NCBI RefSeq assembly: GCF_014648995.1
Contig: NZ_BMSE01000012.1
Location: 1-64,000 of the forward strand
DNA: 64,000 nt
Source of the DNA: Streptomyces massasporeus
GTDB taxonomy: Bacteria > Actinomycetota > Actinomycetes > Streptomycetales > Streptomycetaceae
Reading direction: 5' to 3'
The translations under genes were made by a program, and so were the position numbers. A model generated the notes under the pieces. The model saw nothing but the letters and a program-made list of their open reading frames with translations, made no database searches and was not told the DNA's origin. Shown here one piece after another: positions 24,280-33,200 of the stretch. Each line of letters starts with the position of its first letter. Positions within the stretch are counted from its first letter, which is position 1.

Positions 24280-24600
24280 TGGATCACTCCAGGGTTCTGG
24301 CCCACGGAAGGCCCACATCTGGTGGTGCTGCGTCGTCTGCTTCCGGAATCCGGCACCGGTTGCCGTAAAGGCATAGGCCTGCGCCTGTGCCTCTACTGCC
24401 GCTTCCAGTGCCTTGGTCGGTCGCTCATTGCGCTCGCGGACGGGAAGGCCCGCGGGAGCAGCGGAGGAGGACGCCGGACGGACGGCACGAATGCCGGACA
24501 GACCGGTGCCCAGGTTCGAAACGCCGAGCATGCACGCGGAGACGGCCGAGCGATCGGTCATTTTCACGATGCTGACGGAGCTGGTGTTGATGCTGATCAC
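24274..24600 (-). CDS. upstream ORF in the wblC leader
   Basis: A 108-codon reading frame on the wblC transcript. It starts at the GTG at 24598-24600 with AGGAGG at 24609-24614 (8-nt spacing), a better site than wblC itself has. The first 30 residues (ISINTSSVSIVKMTDRSAVS, CMLGVSNLGTG) look protein-like; the remainder is Ala/Pro/Arg/Gln-rich. Its stop lies inside a small hairpin and 24 nt before the attenuator. This fits published uORF-mediated control of whiB7/wblC: normal translation lets the terminator form, and stalled ribosomes allow antitermination. The peptide itself may have no function. Start and length are inferred. Confidence 0.65.
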   Translation of the reverse strand: MISINTSSVSIVKMTDRSAVSACMLGVSNLGTGLSGIRAVRPASSSAAPAGLPVRERNERPTKALEAAVEAQAQAYAFTATGAGFRKQTTQHHQMWAFRGPEPWSDPA

Positions 24601-24711
24601 TGGACTCGCCTCCTCTCGGCGTCTCGGGGGACTGGACGAACCAGTCCTGCGGATATGCAAGTACAACACGGAATCAGGGCCTCCGAGAAGGCCGCTGTTC
24701 TCGTGCCTAAG

Positions 24712-24751
24712 AACCTATGGGGATTGCTGGGGCATGCGCAAACTATTTTTT
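24712..24751 (-). promoter_or_regulatory. wblC promoter with AT-rich WblC-binding element
   Basis: On the minus strand, AAAAAATAG (24743-24751) abuts the -35 TTGCGC (24736-24741). An 18-nt spacer and the -10 TAGGTT (24712-24717) follow. WhiB7/WblC-dependent promoters carry an AT-rich stretch immediately upstream of the -35, so autoactivation is expected. Transcription would start near 24705, about 105 nt before the uORF. Confidence 0.75.
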
Positions 24752-24764
24752 CGACGAGTTCGTG

Positions 24765-26960
24765 TCAGTCCTGATCTGTGTTCTCAGCGAGGGACTGGCC
24801 TGCGCAGATGGCCAGCACGTCGGCCCCGTAGCGGGTGAGCTTGCGCATCCCGACGCCCGGGATGCGGGCGAGCTCGCGCTCGTCGTCGGGGGCGGACTCG
24901 GCGATCGCCATCAGAGTGCGGTCCGTGAACACGCAGAAGGCGGGCTGGCCGCTGCTGCGTGCCTGGTCGGCGCGCCACTCGCGCAGCCGCTCGTACAGGC
25001 CCTCGTTCATGTCGGAGGGGCAGTCGTCGCAGCGCATCAGCTTCATCTCGCCCGCGTCGGTCAGCGTGCGGCCGCAGACTCGGCAGCGGGCGGGAACTCG
25101 CTGGGCCCGTCTCGGGGCGGACTCCCTGGTTCCGGGGATTCCGCGCTCGATTCCGCCCGCTCCGCCCGCGGTGGTGCGGCCCGTGGTGGCCGTCGAGCCG
25201 GGGCGCAGTCCGTCGAGGAAGCGACTGGGGCGGCGGTTGGGACGGCCCCCGGGTGAGCGGGAGAGCGCCCAGGAGACGCGGAGGTGTTCGCGCGCGCGGG
25301 TCACACCGACATAGAGGAGGCGGCGTTCCTCCTCGATCTGTTCGTCGGTCTTCGCGTAGGTGATCGGCATCATGCCCTCGGCCACGCCGACCAGGAAGAC
25401 GACGTCCCACTCCAGGCCCTTGGCCGAGTGCAGGGAGGCGAGGGTGACGCCCTGCACGGTGGGGGCGTGCTGGGCGTTCGCCCGTTCGTCGAGTTCGGCG
25501 ACGAGGTCGGCCAGGGTGGCGCCCGGTTTGGCGGCGGCGAAGTCCTGGGCGAGGTTCACCAGGGCGGCCAGGGACTCCCAGCGCTCTCGCACGGCGCCGG
25601 AGCCGGCCGGCGGCTGCGTCGTCCAGCCCTCTCCCGACAGCACGGCACGCACCTGGGAGGGGAGGTCGACGACGTCGTCGAGGAGGGAGTCGTTGCCGCC
25701 GAAGCGGGCCGCGCCGCGCAGGGCGATGCCCGCCTTGCGCACCTCCGGGCGGTCGAAGAACCGCTCGGCGCCGCGCAGCTGGTAGGGCACTCCGGCGTCG
25801 GCCAGGGCCTGCTCGTACGTCTCGGACTGCGCGTTCGTACGGAAGAGGATCGCGATCTCGGAGGCCGGGACCCCCGAGTCGATGAGCTCGCGGATCCGGC
25901 GCGCCGCGCCTTCCGCCTCGGCGGGCTCGTCGGTGTACTCGGCGTAGACGGGCTCGGGCCCCGCGGGGCGCTGGGAGACGAGCTCCAGGCGGTGGTCGGC
26001 GGCCCGGCCCCGGGCCTGGGCGAGCAGGCCGTTGGCGAGGTGGACGACCTGGGGGGTGGAGCGGTAGTCGCGGACCAGTTTGACGACCGTGGCACCGGGG
26101 TGGCGGGTGCGGAAGTCGAGCAGGTGGTCCGGGGTCGCCCCCGTGAAGGAGTAGATCGTCTGGCTTGCGTCCCCGACCACGCACAGGCTGTCGCGCTCGC
26201 CCAGCCACAGGTCGAGCAGGCGCTGCTGGAGAGGGCTGACGTCCTGGTACTCGTCGACCACGAAGTGCTGGTACTGGGCGCGGATCTGCTCGGCGATGTC
26301 GTGCCGGTCCTGCAGGACGGCCACGGTCAGCAGCAGCACGTCCTCGAAGTCGATGACGGACCGCTCACGCTTGACGTCCTCGTAGGCGGCGTAGAGCTGG
26401 GCGATCTCGGCGGGGTCGCGGGGCGACTCGCGGCCGGCCTTGGCTGCGGCTGGCGCGTAGTCGGCGGGGACGGTCTGGGTGACCTTGGACCATTCGATCT
26501 CGGCGGTGACGTCCCGCAGCTCGCCCCGGTCGAGACGGATGCGGCACGCGGCGGCCGCGTCGGCGACGAGCTGGATCTTGCGGTCGACGAGCCGGGGCAT
26601 GGAGCCGCCGATCGCTTTCGGCCAGAAGTACTGGAGCTGACGCAGCGCGGCCGAGTGGAACGTGCGGGCCTGGACGCCCGCGGCGCCGAGCTGGCGCAGC
26701 CGGCCGCGCATCTCTCCGGCTGCGCGGTTGGTGAAGGTGACGGCGAGGACGCTGGAGGGGTGCAGGATGCCGGCGCGCACCCCGTAGGCGATGCGGTGGG
26801 TGATCGCCCGAGTCTTGCCCGTGCCCGCGCCCGCCAGGACGCACACCGGGCCGTGCAGGGCCGTCGCCACCTCGCGCTGCTCGGGGTCGAGCCCTTCGAG
26901 CACCGCGTCGGCGGAGTCCGGTACCTGCGGGAACAGGGTGGAGTGCGTTGCTGCTGTCAC
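24765..26960 (-). CDS. uvrD2: superfamily I DNA helicase UvrD2
   Basis: A 731-residue SF1A helicase. Walker A AGAGTGKT is at residues 43-50, followed by the motif II region VVDEYQDVSPLQQRLL, GDASQTIYSF and the ARGDA-like helicase motifs up to VGVTRAREHLRVSWALS. A tetracysteine zinc module starts at 626 (CRVCGRTL, CDDC) and an HRDC domain ends the protein. This is the mycobacterial UvrD2 layout, an essential 3'-to-5' helicase with a role in repair. The start is the GTG at 26958-26960; longer frames add no homology. wblC follows on the same strand, separated by its own promoter. Confidence 0.93.
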   Translation of the reverse strand: MTAATHSTLFPQVPDSADAVLEGLDPEQREVATALHGPVCVLAGAGTGKTRAITHRIAYGVRAGILHPSSVLAVTFTNRAAGEMRGRLRQLGAAGVQARTFHSAALRQLQYFWPKAIGGSMPRLVDRKIQLVADAAAACRIRLDRGELRDVTAEIEWSKVTQTVPADYAPAAAKAGRESPRDPAEIAQLYAAYEDVKRERSVIDFEDVLLLTVAVLQDRHDIAEQIRAQYQHFVVDEYQDVSPLQQRLLDLWLGERDSLCVVGDASQTIYSFTGATPDHLLDFRTRHPGATVVKLVRDYRSTPQVVHLANGLLAQARGRAADHRLELVSQRPAGPEPVYAEYTDEPAEAEGAARRIRELIDSGVPASEIAILFRTNAQSETYEQALADAGVPYQLRGAERFFDRPEVRKAGIALRGAARFGGNDSLLDDVVDLPSQVRAVLSGEGWTTQPPAGSGAVRERWESLAALVNLAQDFAAAKPGATLADLVAELDERANAQHAPTVQGVTLASLHSAKGLEWDVVFLVGVAEGMMPITYAKTDEQIEEERRLLYVGVTRAREHLRVSWALSRSPGGRPNRRPSRFLDGLRPGSTATTGRTTAGGAGGIERGIPGTRESAPRRAQRVPARCRVCGRTLTDAGEMKLMRCDDCPSDMNEGLYERLREWRADQARSSGQPAFCVFTDRTLMAIAESAPDDERELARIPGVGMRKLTRYGADVLAICAGQSLAENTDQD

Positions 26961-27143
26961 ACGGCCATGCTGCCAGGTCGCGCGAGACGGCCGCGCAGGT
27001 TGTCCACAGGCGGGCACTGATAGTCGTACCAATGCGGCAGGCGTCACGTCGGGCCGGACCCGGGGCACGGGAATGGTGGACCTTTCACATACGTTCCCTC
27101 ACTGCGACCACCCGCCCCGAGCCAACGAAGGAGCACGAGACAC

Positions 27144-27386
27144 ATGCTGGGCACTGTGACGATGTACAGCACCACGTGGTGCGGCTACTGCCGCCGGCTG
27201 AAGAGCCAGATGGACCGCGAGGGCATCGCGTACACCGAGATCAACATCGAGCAGGACCCGGAGTCCGCCGCGTTCGTGGAGAAGGCGAATGGCGGAAACC
27301 AGACGGTGCCCACCGTCCTGTTCCCGGACGGCTCGACGCTCACGAACCCGTCGCTGGCGCAGGTGAAGCAGAAGATCGGCGCCTAG
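27144..27386 (+). CDS. mrx1: mycoredoxin (glutaredoxin-like)
   Basis: An 80-residue glutaredoxin-fold protein with the dithiol active site CGYC at residues 13-16, the cis-Pro motif TVPTVLFPDG, and the glycine-rich C-terminal helix region. Mycoredoxin-1 uses mycothiol, the actinobacterial thiol, to reduce mixed disulfides on proteins. GAAGGAG at 27127-27133 precedes the ATG at 27144. It is divergent from uvrD2, the same arrangement as Rv3198A/uvrD2. A 16-bp terminator hairpin begins 22 nt after the stop. Confidence 0.93.
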   Translation: MLGTVTMYSTTWCGYCRRLKSQMDREGIAYTEINIEQDPESAAFVEKANGGNQTVPTVLFPDGSTLTNPSLAQVKQKIGA

Positions 27387-27407
27387 TCGTCGCGTGCTCG
27401 TGCGGGG

Positions 27408-27443
27408 AAGGCGGCTCCTGAGGCAGCTCAGGGGCCGCCTTCT
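27408..27443. terminator. terminator after mycoredoxin
   Basis: GAAGGCGGC and CCTGAG pair with CTCAGG and GCCGCCTTC through a T-G wobble, around a GCAG loop. TTCTCGT follows on the plus strand. The stop of the methyltransferase remnant (27428) falls inside it. Confidence 0.85.
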
Positions 27444-27721
27444 TCTCGTGGTCGGTCCCACACCATGAGGAGGCCGACTACCTCGCCGACGGGGCGCTGC
27501 CGGTAGGTGACGTTGCCGGGCACGCGCGTGTGCCCGCGAGCACGTTCGATCATCTCCGCGGAGCGGTCGACGCCCGTGACGGATGCCGACCGTTCCGCCG
27601 GCTTGCGGGCGAGCAGCCCGTCGCCGCAGCCCGCGTCCAGGGCCGTGCGGCAGCCGTCCGGGACGGCGGCCAGCACGGCCGGATGGTGATGGACGTTGTG
27701 GTTCCAGTACGGGTCGGTCAC
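27428..27721 (-). pseudogene. class I SAM methyltransferase remnant with internal deletion
   Basis: A 97-residue frame whose first 73 residues are a good methyltransferase N-terminus: RTALDAGCGDGLLARK (motif I, SAM binding) and VTGVDRSAEMIERARGH (motif II). The family normally continues for another 100-150 residues with the ITSVTAVHHM-type region, but here the frame jumps to GLLMVWDRPREEGGP, which resembles a family C-terminus, and stops inside the mycoredoxin terminator. The simplest reading is an in-frame internal deletion that removed the core of the fold. Activity is very unlikely. A divergent intact small enzyme is the less likely alternative. Confidence 0.7.
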
Positions 27722-27732
27722 CGGCGGCGGCG

Positions 27733-28677
27733 TCAGGCGGCGCTCCGCGTCGGGAGCGGCTTGCCGTACCAGAGCTCGATCAGGCGGGCCGCGATCGAGA
27801 TCCCGTAGGGCGGGAGCACCTCACCGGACTCGAAAGCGGCGCGCAGCTCCTCGCGGGAGAACCAGCGGGCCTCGTGGATCTCGTCACCGTCGACCTCGAT
27901 CTCGGTCGAGGTGGCGCGGGCCATGAAGCCCAGCATGAGGCTGGACGGGAAGGGCCAGGGCTGACTGGCGACGTACTCGACCTGGCCGACGCTGATGCCG
28001 ACCTCCTCCAGGACCTCACGGCGCACCGACTGCTCGATCGACTCACCGGGCTCGACGAAGCCGGCCAGCGTCGAGAAGCGGCCCTCGGGCCAGTGGACCT
28101 GGCGGCCGAGCAGGACGCGGTCGTCCTCGTCGGTCACGGCCATGATCACGGCGGGGTCCGTGCGCGGGTAGTGCTCCGCGCCGCAGGCCGGGCAGCGGCG
28201 GATGTGGCCGGCGGCGGCGATGACGGTGCGCTCGCCGCAGCGCGAGCAGAAGCGATGCGTGCGCTGCCAGTTCTCCAGGCCCACCGCGTGCACCATCAGG
28301 CCCACGTCGCGGGCCGACAGCAGCGCGCCCGCCTCGCGCAGACCCGCGGGGCGCGCGGACTGGTCCATGCGCCCGGGCAGGGAGTCCTTCTGCAGGGCGA
28401 AGTAGCTGACGCCGTCCTCGTCGTTGCCGAGGAAGTAGCGGTGTGCCTCGGTGAGAGGGGCCTCGAAGGACGGGGTCATGACGAGTTCGGTGCGCCCGTC
28501 CGCCGTCTCGTCGATGAGGACCTGTCCGCCGGAGACGACGAAGCAGCGCGTCGTCGGGTGGCTCCACGCCGCCGCGAGCCAGGCCTCGTCGAGCCGGTGG
28601 TGAGCGGCCCGGTCGATGCCGCTCGGGGCGGTGAGCGAGATGGGGCGGTCGGCGTTGGGGTCGGTCCAGGTGGTCAC
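27733..28677 (-). CDS. nudC: NAD+ diphosphatase / RNA decapping enzyme NudC
   Basis: A 314-residue NUDIX enzyme hydrolysing NAD(H) to NMN(H) and AMP, and in other bacteria removing NAD caps from RNA. A zinc finger (CSRCGERT, CPACGAEHYPRTDP) precedes the NUDIX box GFVEPGESIEQSVRREVLEE. The NudC-specific SQPWPFPSSLMLGF follows it. I chose the GTG at 28675-28677 (VTTWTDP) with GGAAG 5 nt upstream; a TTG at 28689 overlaps that site. It stands 11 bp from the methyltransferase remnant on the same strand. Confidence 0.92.
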   Translation of the reverse strand: MTTWTDPNADRPISLTAPSGIDRAAHHRLDEAWLAAAWSHPTTRCFVVSGGQVLIDETADGRTELVMTPSFEAPLTEAHRYFLGNDEDGVSYFALQKDSLPGRMDQSARPAGLREAGALLSARDVGLMVHAVGLENWQRTHRFCSRCGERTVIAAAGHIRRCPACGAEHYPRTDPAVIMAVTDEDDRVLLGRQVHWPEGRFSTLAGFVEPGESIEQSVRREVLEEVGISVGQVEYVASQPWPFPSSLMLGFMARATSTEIEVDGDEIHEARWFSREELRAAFESGEVLPPYGISIAARLIELWYGKPLPTRSAA

Positions 28678-28832
28678 GGGTGCTTCCAACTCCCCGGTGG
28701 AACGGTCGGGTTCGGCGTGCGGTTCAGTGGGACGTGCGGTGGGAGGCGACCGTGTCCGGCGGGCTCGGGCGGTGCGGGGCGGCGCCTCCAGTGTGCCCCG
28801 CGCGTGTGCCCGGCCCGGACGGAACGGTGGGC

Positions 28833-30236
28833 TCAGGGTGCATGGCGCCAGTTCTCGGCGAGGTCACCCCACAGGTACGCGGTGGTCTCGACGCCCTTGA
28901 GGAGGAGGTCGAGTTCGACTTTCTCGTTCGGGGCGTGCCAGCCGTCCGAGGGGACGGAGATGCCCAGGAACAGCACCGGGGCGCCGAGGACGTCCTGGAG
29001 GTCCGCCGCAGGTCCGGAGCCGCCCTCGCGCGTGAAGCGGACCGGCTTCTCGAAGGCCCGGCCCATGGCGCGGGTGACCGATTCCAGAGCCGGGTGGTCC
29101 AGCGGCGTCAGGCACGGGCGCGTGGCGCCGCTGAACGTGATGTGGCAGCGGATCCCCGTCGGCACCTGCTGCTCGGCCCAGGCGCGGACGGCCTTCTCCA
29201 CATGGCCGGGGTCCTGGCCCGCCACCAGGCGGAAGGACAGCTTCACCAGGGCGGAGGCGGGGATGATCGTCTTGCTGCCGGGGCCCTGGTAGCCGCCGCC
29301 GATGCCGTTGACCTCCGCGGTGGGGCGGGCCCAGATCCGCTCCAGGGTGGTGTAGCCGGCCTCCCCCTGGGCGGCGTACGACTTGGCCGTGCGCAGCCAC
29401 TGCTGCTCGTCGAAGGGCAGTTCGGCGAGGAGTTCGCGCTCGCGGTCGGTGAGTTCGACCACGCCGTCGTAGAAGCCGGGGATCGCCACGCGTGCGTGCT
29501 CGTCGTGCAGGGCGGCGACCAGGCGGGCGGCGGCCGTCGCCGGGTTGGGCACCGCGCCGCCGAAGGACCCGGAGTGGATGTCCTGGTCGGGGCCGTGCAG
29601 GCGTATCTCGCACTCGGCGAGGCCGCGCATGCCGGTGCAGACCGTGGGGGTGTCCTCGGACCACATGCCGGTGTCGGAGACGATCACGGCGTCGGCGGTG
29701 AGCCGCTCGGCGTGCTGCTCGACCAGGGCCCGGAAGTGCGGGGAGCCGGACTCCTCCTCGCCCTCGACGATCAGCTTGAGGTGCACGGCCGGGGTGCTGC
29801 GGCCGGTGGCGGCGAGGTGGGCGCGGACGCCGAGGGTGTGGAAGAACACCTGGCCCTTGTCGTCGGCCGCCCCGCGCGCGTAGAGGCGGTTCCCGCGCAC
29901 GACCGGCTCGAAGGGCTCGCTGTCCCAGCCGTCCTCCCGGGCGGCGGGCTGCACGTCGTGGTGGCCGTAGACCAGGACCGTGGGCGCCTGCGGGTCGTCA
30001 CAGGGCCACTCGGCGAACACGGCGGGCGCTCCCGGGGTCTGCCAGACCTCGACCGTCGGGAAGCCGGTCTCCTTCAGCTTGGCGGCGAGCCAGTCGGCGC
30101 TGCGTCGTACGTCGGGCGCGTGGTCCGGCTGGGCGGACACCGACGGGATGCGCAGCCACTCGGTGAGGTCGTCGAGGAAGGCGGCGCGGTGCTGCTGGAT
30201 GTACGTACGGACGACGCTGTCCGGGGTCTGGCTCAT
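28833..30236 (-). CDS. M20-family dipeptidase
   Basis: A 467-residue dinuclear zinc peptidase of the M20/CPG2 family. Metal ligands and catalytic residues are visible: VLVYGHHDVQPA (first His and Asp), ARGAADDKGQVFFH (bridging Asp), LIVEGEEESGSPHF (general-base Glu pair) and a C-terminal SDGWHAPNEKV His. The lid domain spans roughly 190-310. It is probably cytoplasmic, since no signal is seen. Family members split dipeptides such as carnosine or Cys-Gly; the exact substrate is not clear. The start ATG is at 30236. It lies 10 bp after the AdnAB-type gene on the same strand. Confidence 0.9.
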   Translation of the reverse strand: MSQTPDSVVRTYIQQHRAAFLDDLTEWLRIPSVSAQPDHAPDVRRSADWLAAKLKETGFPTVEVWQTPGAPAVFAEWPCDDPQAPTVLVYGHHDVQPAAREDGWDSEPFEPVVRGNRLYARGAADDKGQVFFHTLGVRAHLAATGRSTPAVHLKLIVEGEEESGSPHFRALVEQHAERLTADAVIVSDTGMWSEDTPTVCTGMRGLAECEIRLHGPDQDIHSGSFGGAVPNPATAAARLVAALHDEHARVAIPGFYDGVVELTDRERELLAELPFDEQQWLRTAKSYAAQGEAGYTTLERIWARPTAEVNGIGGGYQGPGSKTIIPASALVKLSFRLVAGQDPGHVEKAVRAWAEQQVPTGIRCHITFSGATRPCLTPLDHPALESVTRAMGRAFEKPVRFTREGGSGPAADLQDVLGAPVLFLGISVPSDGWHAPNEKVELDLLLKGVETTAYLWGDLAENWRHAP

Positions 30237-30246
30237 GGTCACGAGC

Positions 30247-33200
30247 CTATCGGCCCTCACCGACGTCCTCGGAGTGCGGTTCCTCACCGGGCGGCTCCTC
30301 GCTCAGCAGCCGCTCCAGCGCCGCCCGGTCCGGCAGGCCGTCGGGTCGGACGATCTCGCCGCTGCGTACGTACAGGAACGCGGCCGTGACGGACTCCGGG
30401 GGAACGCCCTGCTGCTCGGCCCACGCGATGCGGTAGACGGCGAGCTGGAGGGGGTCCGCGGTGCGTGCGCGGTGGGTCTTCCAGTCGACGATCTCGTAGG
30501 TCGCGCCCTCACCGTGGCCCACCTTGTAGACGGCGTCGATGCGGCCCCGTACGACGCGGCCGGCGAGGGCGAGCTGGAAGGGGGCCTCCACCCGGTAGGG
30601 CGTGCGGTGCGCGTACTCGGTCTGCTCGAAGGCCTCCTTGAGGGACTCCAGGTCCCGTTCGTCAGAGATCTCCGCTTCGCTGCCGGGCAGCTCCTCCGGC
30701 TCCAGCATGGGCAGCGTCAGCTCTTCGAAACGGGCCTCGACCCAGGCGTGGAAGCGGGTGCCGCGGCGGGCGGCCGGCTGGGGCGGCCGGGGCATGGGGC
30801 GGGCCAGCTCCTGGGCGAGGCCGTCCGGGTCGGCGGCCAGGAGCAGCAGCTGGGAGGCCGTGAGGGACGTGGGCAGGGGGACCTCGGTGACACTGTCGCG
30901 GGCGCGCAGGAACTCGCCGGTGAGGGCGTCGAGGTCGCGGTCCCAGGAGGCGATGGTGCGGGCTTCCTCCGGAGTGAGGTGCGGCCTGGGGTGTCGCCGC
31001 GGGACCTGGGGTTCCGGTGGTCCCGCCTGGTGGGGGACCGTGGGGCGGTTCGCCGCCGACCGTGTGTCCCTGTCCGCCGCCGACCGTGCGTGGCCGTCCG
31101 TCGCTGACCGTGCGTCCCCATCCTTCGCTGACCGTGCGTCCCCGTCCGCCGGTCCCTCTGCGTCCGTGAAGGCATCTCCGCCGGGGGCGTCTTCTTCGGA
31201 GGACGGTGCGCCGAGGGCGTCGTCGTGGAAGGCGTCTTCGTCGAAGTCGAACGGGTCCGGTTCGTCGTAGGGAGGCTCGTCGTCCTCGGGAGGCGGCGGC
31301 CACTCCGGGTCGTCGAGGGCGTCCGGGTCGTGCGCGGCCGGGGGGTGCCCGGCCTCTTCGGACGCGAGGTCCTCCAGGTGGGCCAGGACGGTCTCGGCGG
31401 CGGCGCGGCGGCGGGCCAGGGCCGCAGCGTCCAGGGGCAGGGGCCACACCTGGTCGGCCGCCCCCTGGTGCAGGGCCGGGTTTTCCTCGTCCTCGGCGGG
31501 TTCCTCCGCCCAGGCCTCGATCTCGCCGTACCCGGCTTCGCAATGCTCGTAGAGGGACTGGAGGAACGCGGACGGCCCCCGGCGCTTCTTCTGAGTGGGC
31601 CCCCACCAGTGGCCGGAGCCCAGGAGGAGGGAGCGGGGGCGGGTGAAGGTGACGTAGCCGAGGCGGAGTTCCTCGGTGTGCTGATGGTCCTTCATGGCCT
31701 CGTGGAAGGCCTTCAGGCCCTTGGCGTCCCAGGACGTCACGTCGGGCAGGGTGTCGGCGTCGCCGCGCAGCTCGTGCGGCAGGACCTTGCCCTGGGAGGT
31801 CCACTTCTCGCGGCCCTGGCTGCTGGGGAAGGTGCCGGTGACCAGGCCGGGGACGACCACGACGTCCCACTCCAGGCCCTTGGACTTGTGGGCGGTGAGC
31901 ACCTTGACGGTGTTCTCGCCGCCGGGGAGAGCGTTGTCCAGGCCCTTCTCGTACTGGGCCGCGGTGCGCAAGAAGCCGAGGAAGGCGAGCAGGGACGCCT
32001 CGTTGTCGCCGGCGGCGAAGGAGGCGGCGACGTCCAGGAAGTTGGACAGGGTCTCGCGGCGGCGGGCGGCCAGGGCGTGCGGGGACGCCGACAGCTCCAC
32101 CTCCAGGCCGGTGACGGCGAGGACGCGGTGCAGGACGTCCATCAGCGGGTCGGCCAGGGAGCGGCGCAGCTCGCGCAGTTCGGTGGCCAGCCGGGCGAAG
32201 CGCACGCGCGCGTCGGGCGAGAACGGCAGTCCGTCGTCGTCCCCGCGGCCGTCCAGTGGTGTTTCCAGGAACGTGTCGAGGGCGTCCGCGAGGGAGATCA
32301 CCTCGGACGGGTCGACCCCTTCGACGGCTTCGGCGAGGCGGCGGTCCTGGTCGTCGTCGTCCGCCACGCGCGCGTGGGCCACGAGGAGCCGGGCACGCCG
32401 CCCCAGGAGGGCGAGGTCGCGCGGGCCGATGCGCCAGCGCGGGCCGGTGAGCAGGCGCACCAGGGCGGCGTTGGCGCCGGGGTCCTGGAGGACCTCGCAG
32501 ACGGCGACGAGGTCGGCGATCTCGGGCAGGTGCAGCAGCCCGGACAGGCCGACGACCTCGACCGGGATGTCCCGGGCGACCAGGGCGCCCTGGATCTCGG
32601 CGAAGTCGGTCGCGGTGCGGCACAGAACGGCGATCTCGCCGGGCGCGGTTCCGGTCCGGACGAGATGGGCCACGGAGTCGGCGGCCCAGCCGATCTCCTC
32701 GGCGTGGGTGGGCAGCAGAGCGCAGCGGACCATCCCGTCGCGTTCGGCGCCGGGGGCCGGGCGGAGAGCCTCCACGCCCGCGTGGAGGGCGCGCAGGGGC
32801 TCCGCCAGACCGTTGGCGAGGTCCAGGAGGCGGCCGCCGCTGCGGCGGTTCTCGCTGAGGGCCTGGCGGCTCGCGGGCCGGCCGTCGGCGTGGGCGAAGT
32901 GTTCGGGGAAGTCGTCGAGGTTGGCGACGGAGGCGCCGCGCCAGCCGTAGATCGCCTGGCAGGGGTCGCCGACGGCGGTGACGGGGTGGCCGGTGCCCTC
33001 GCCGAACAGGCCGGCCAGGAGGACGCGTTGGGCGACCGACGTGTCCTGGTACTCGTCGAGCAGGACCACGCGGAACTCGTCGCGCAGGACCTGGCCCACT
33101 TCGGGGGTCCCGGCGAGCCTGGCCGACAGGGCGATCTGGTCGCCGAAGTCGAGCAGGTCCCGCTCGCGCTTGGCGGTCCGGTAGCGGGTGACCAGCTCGG

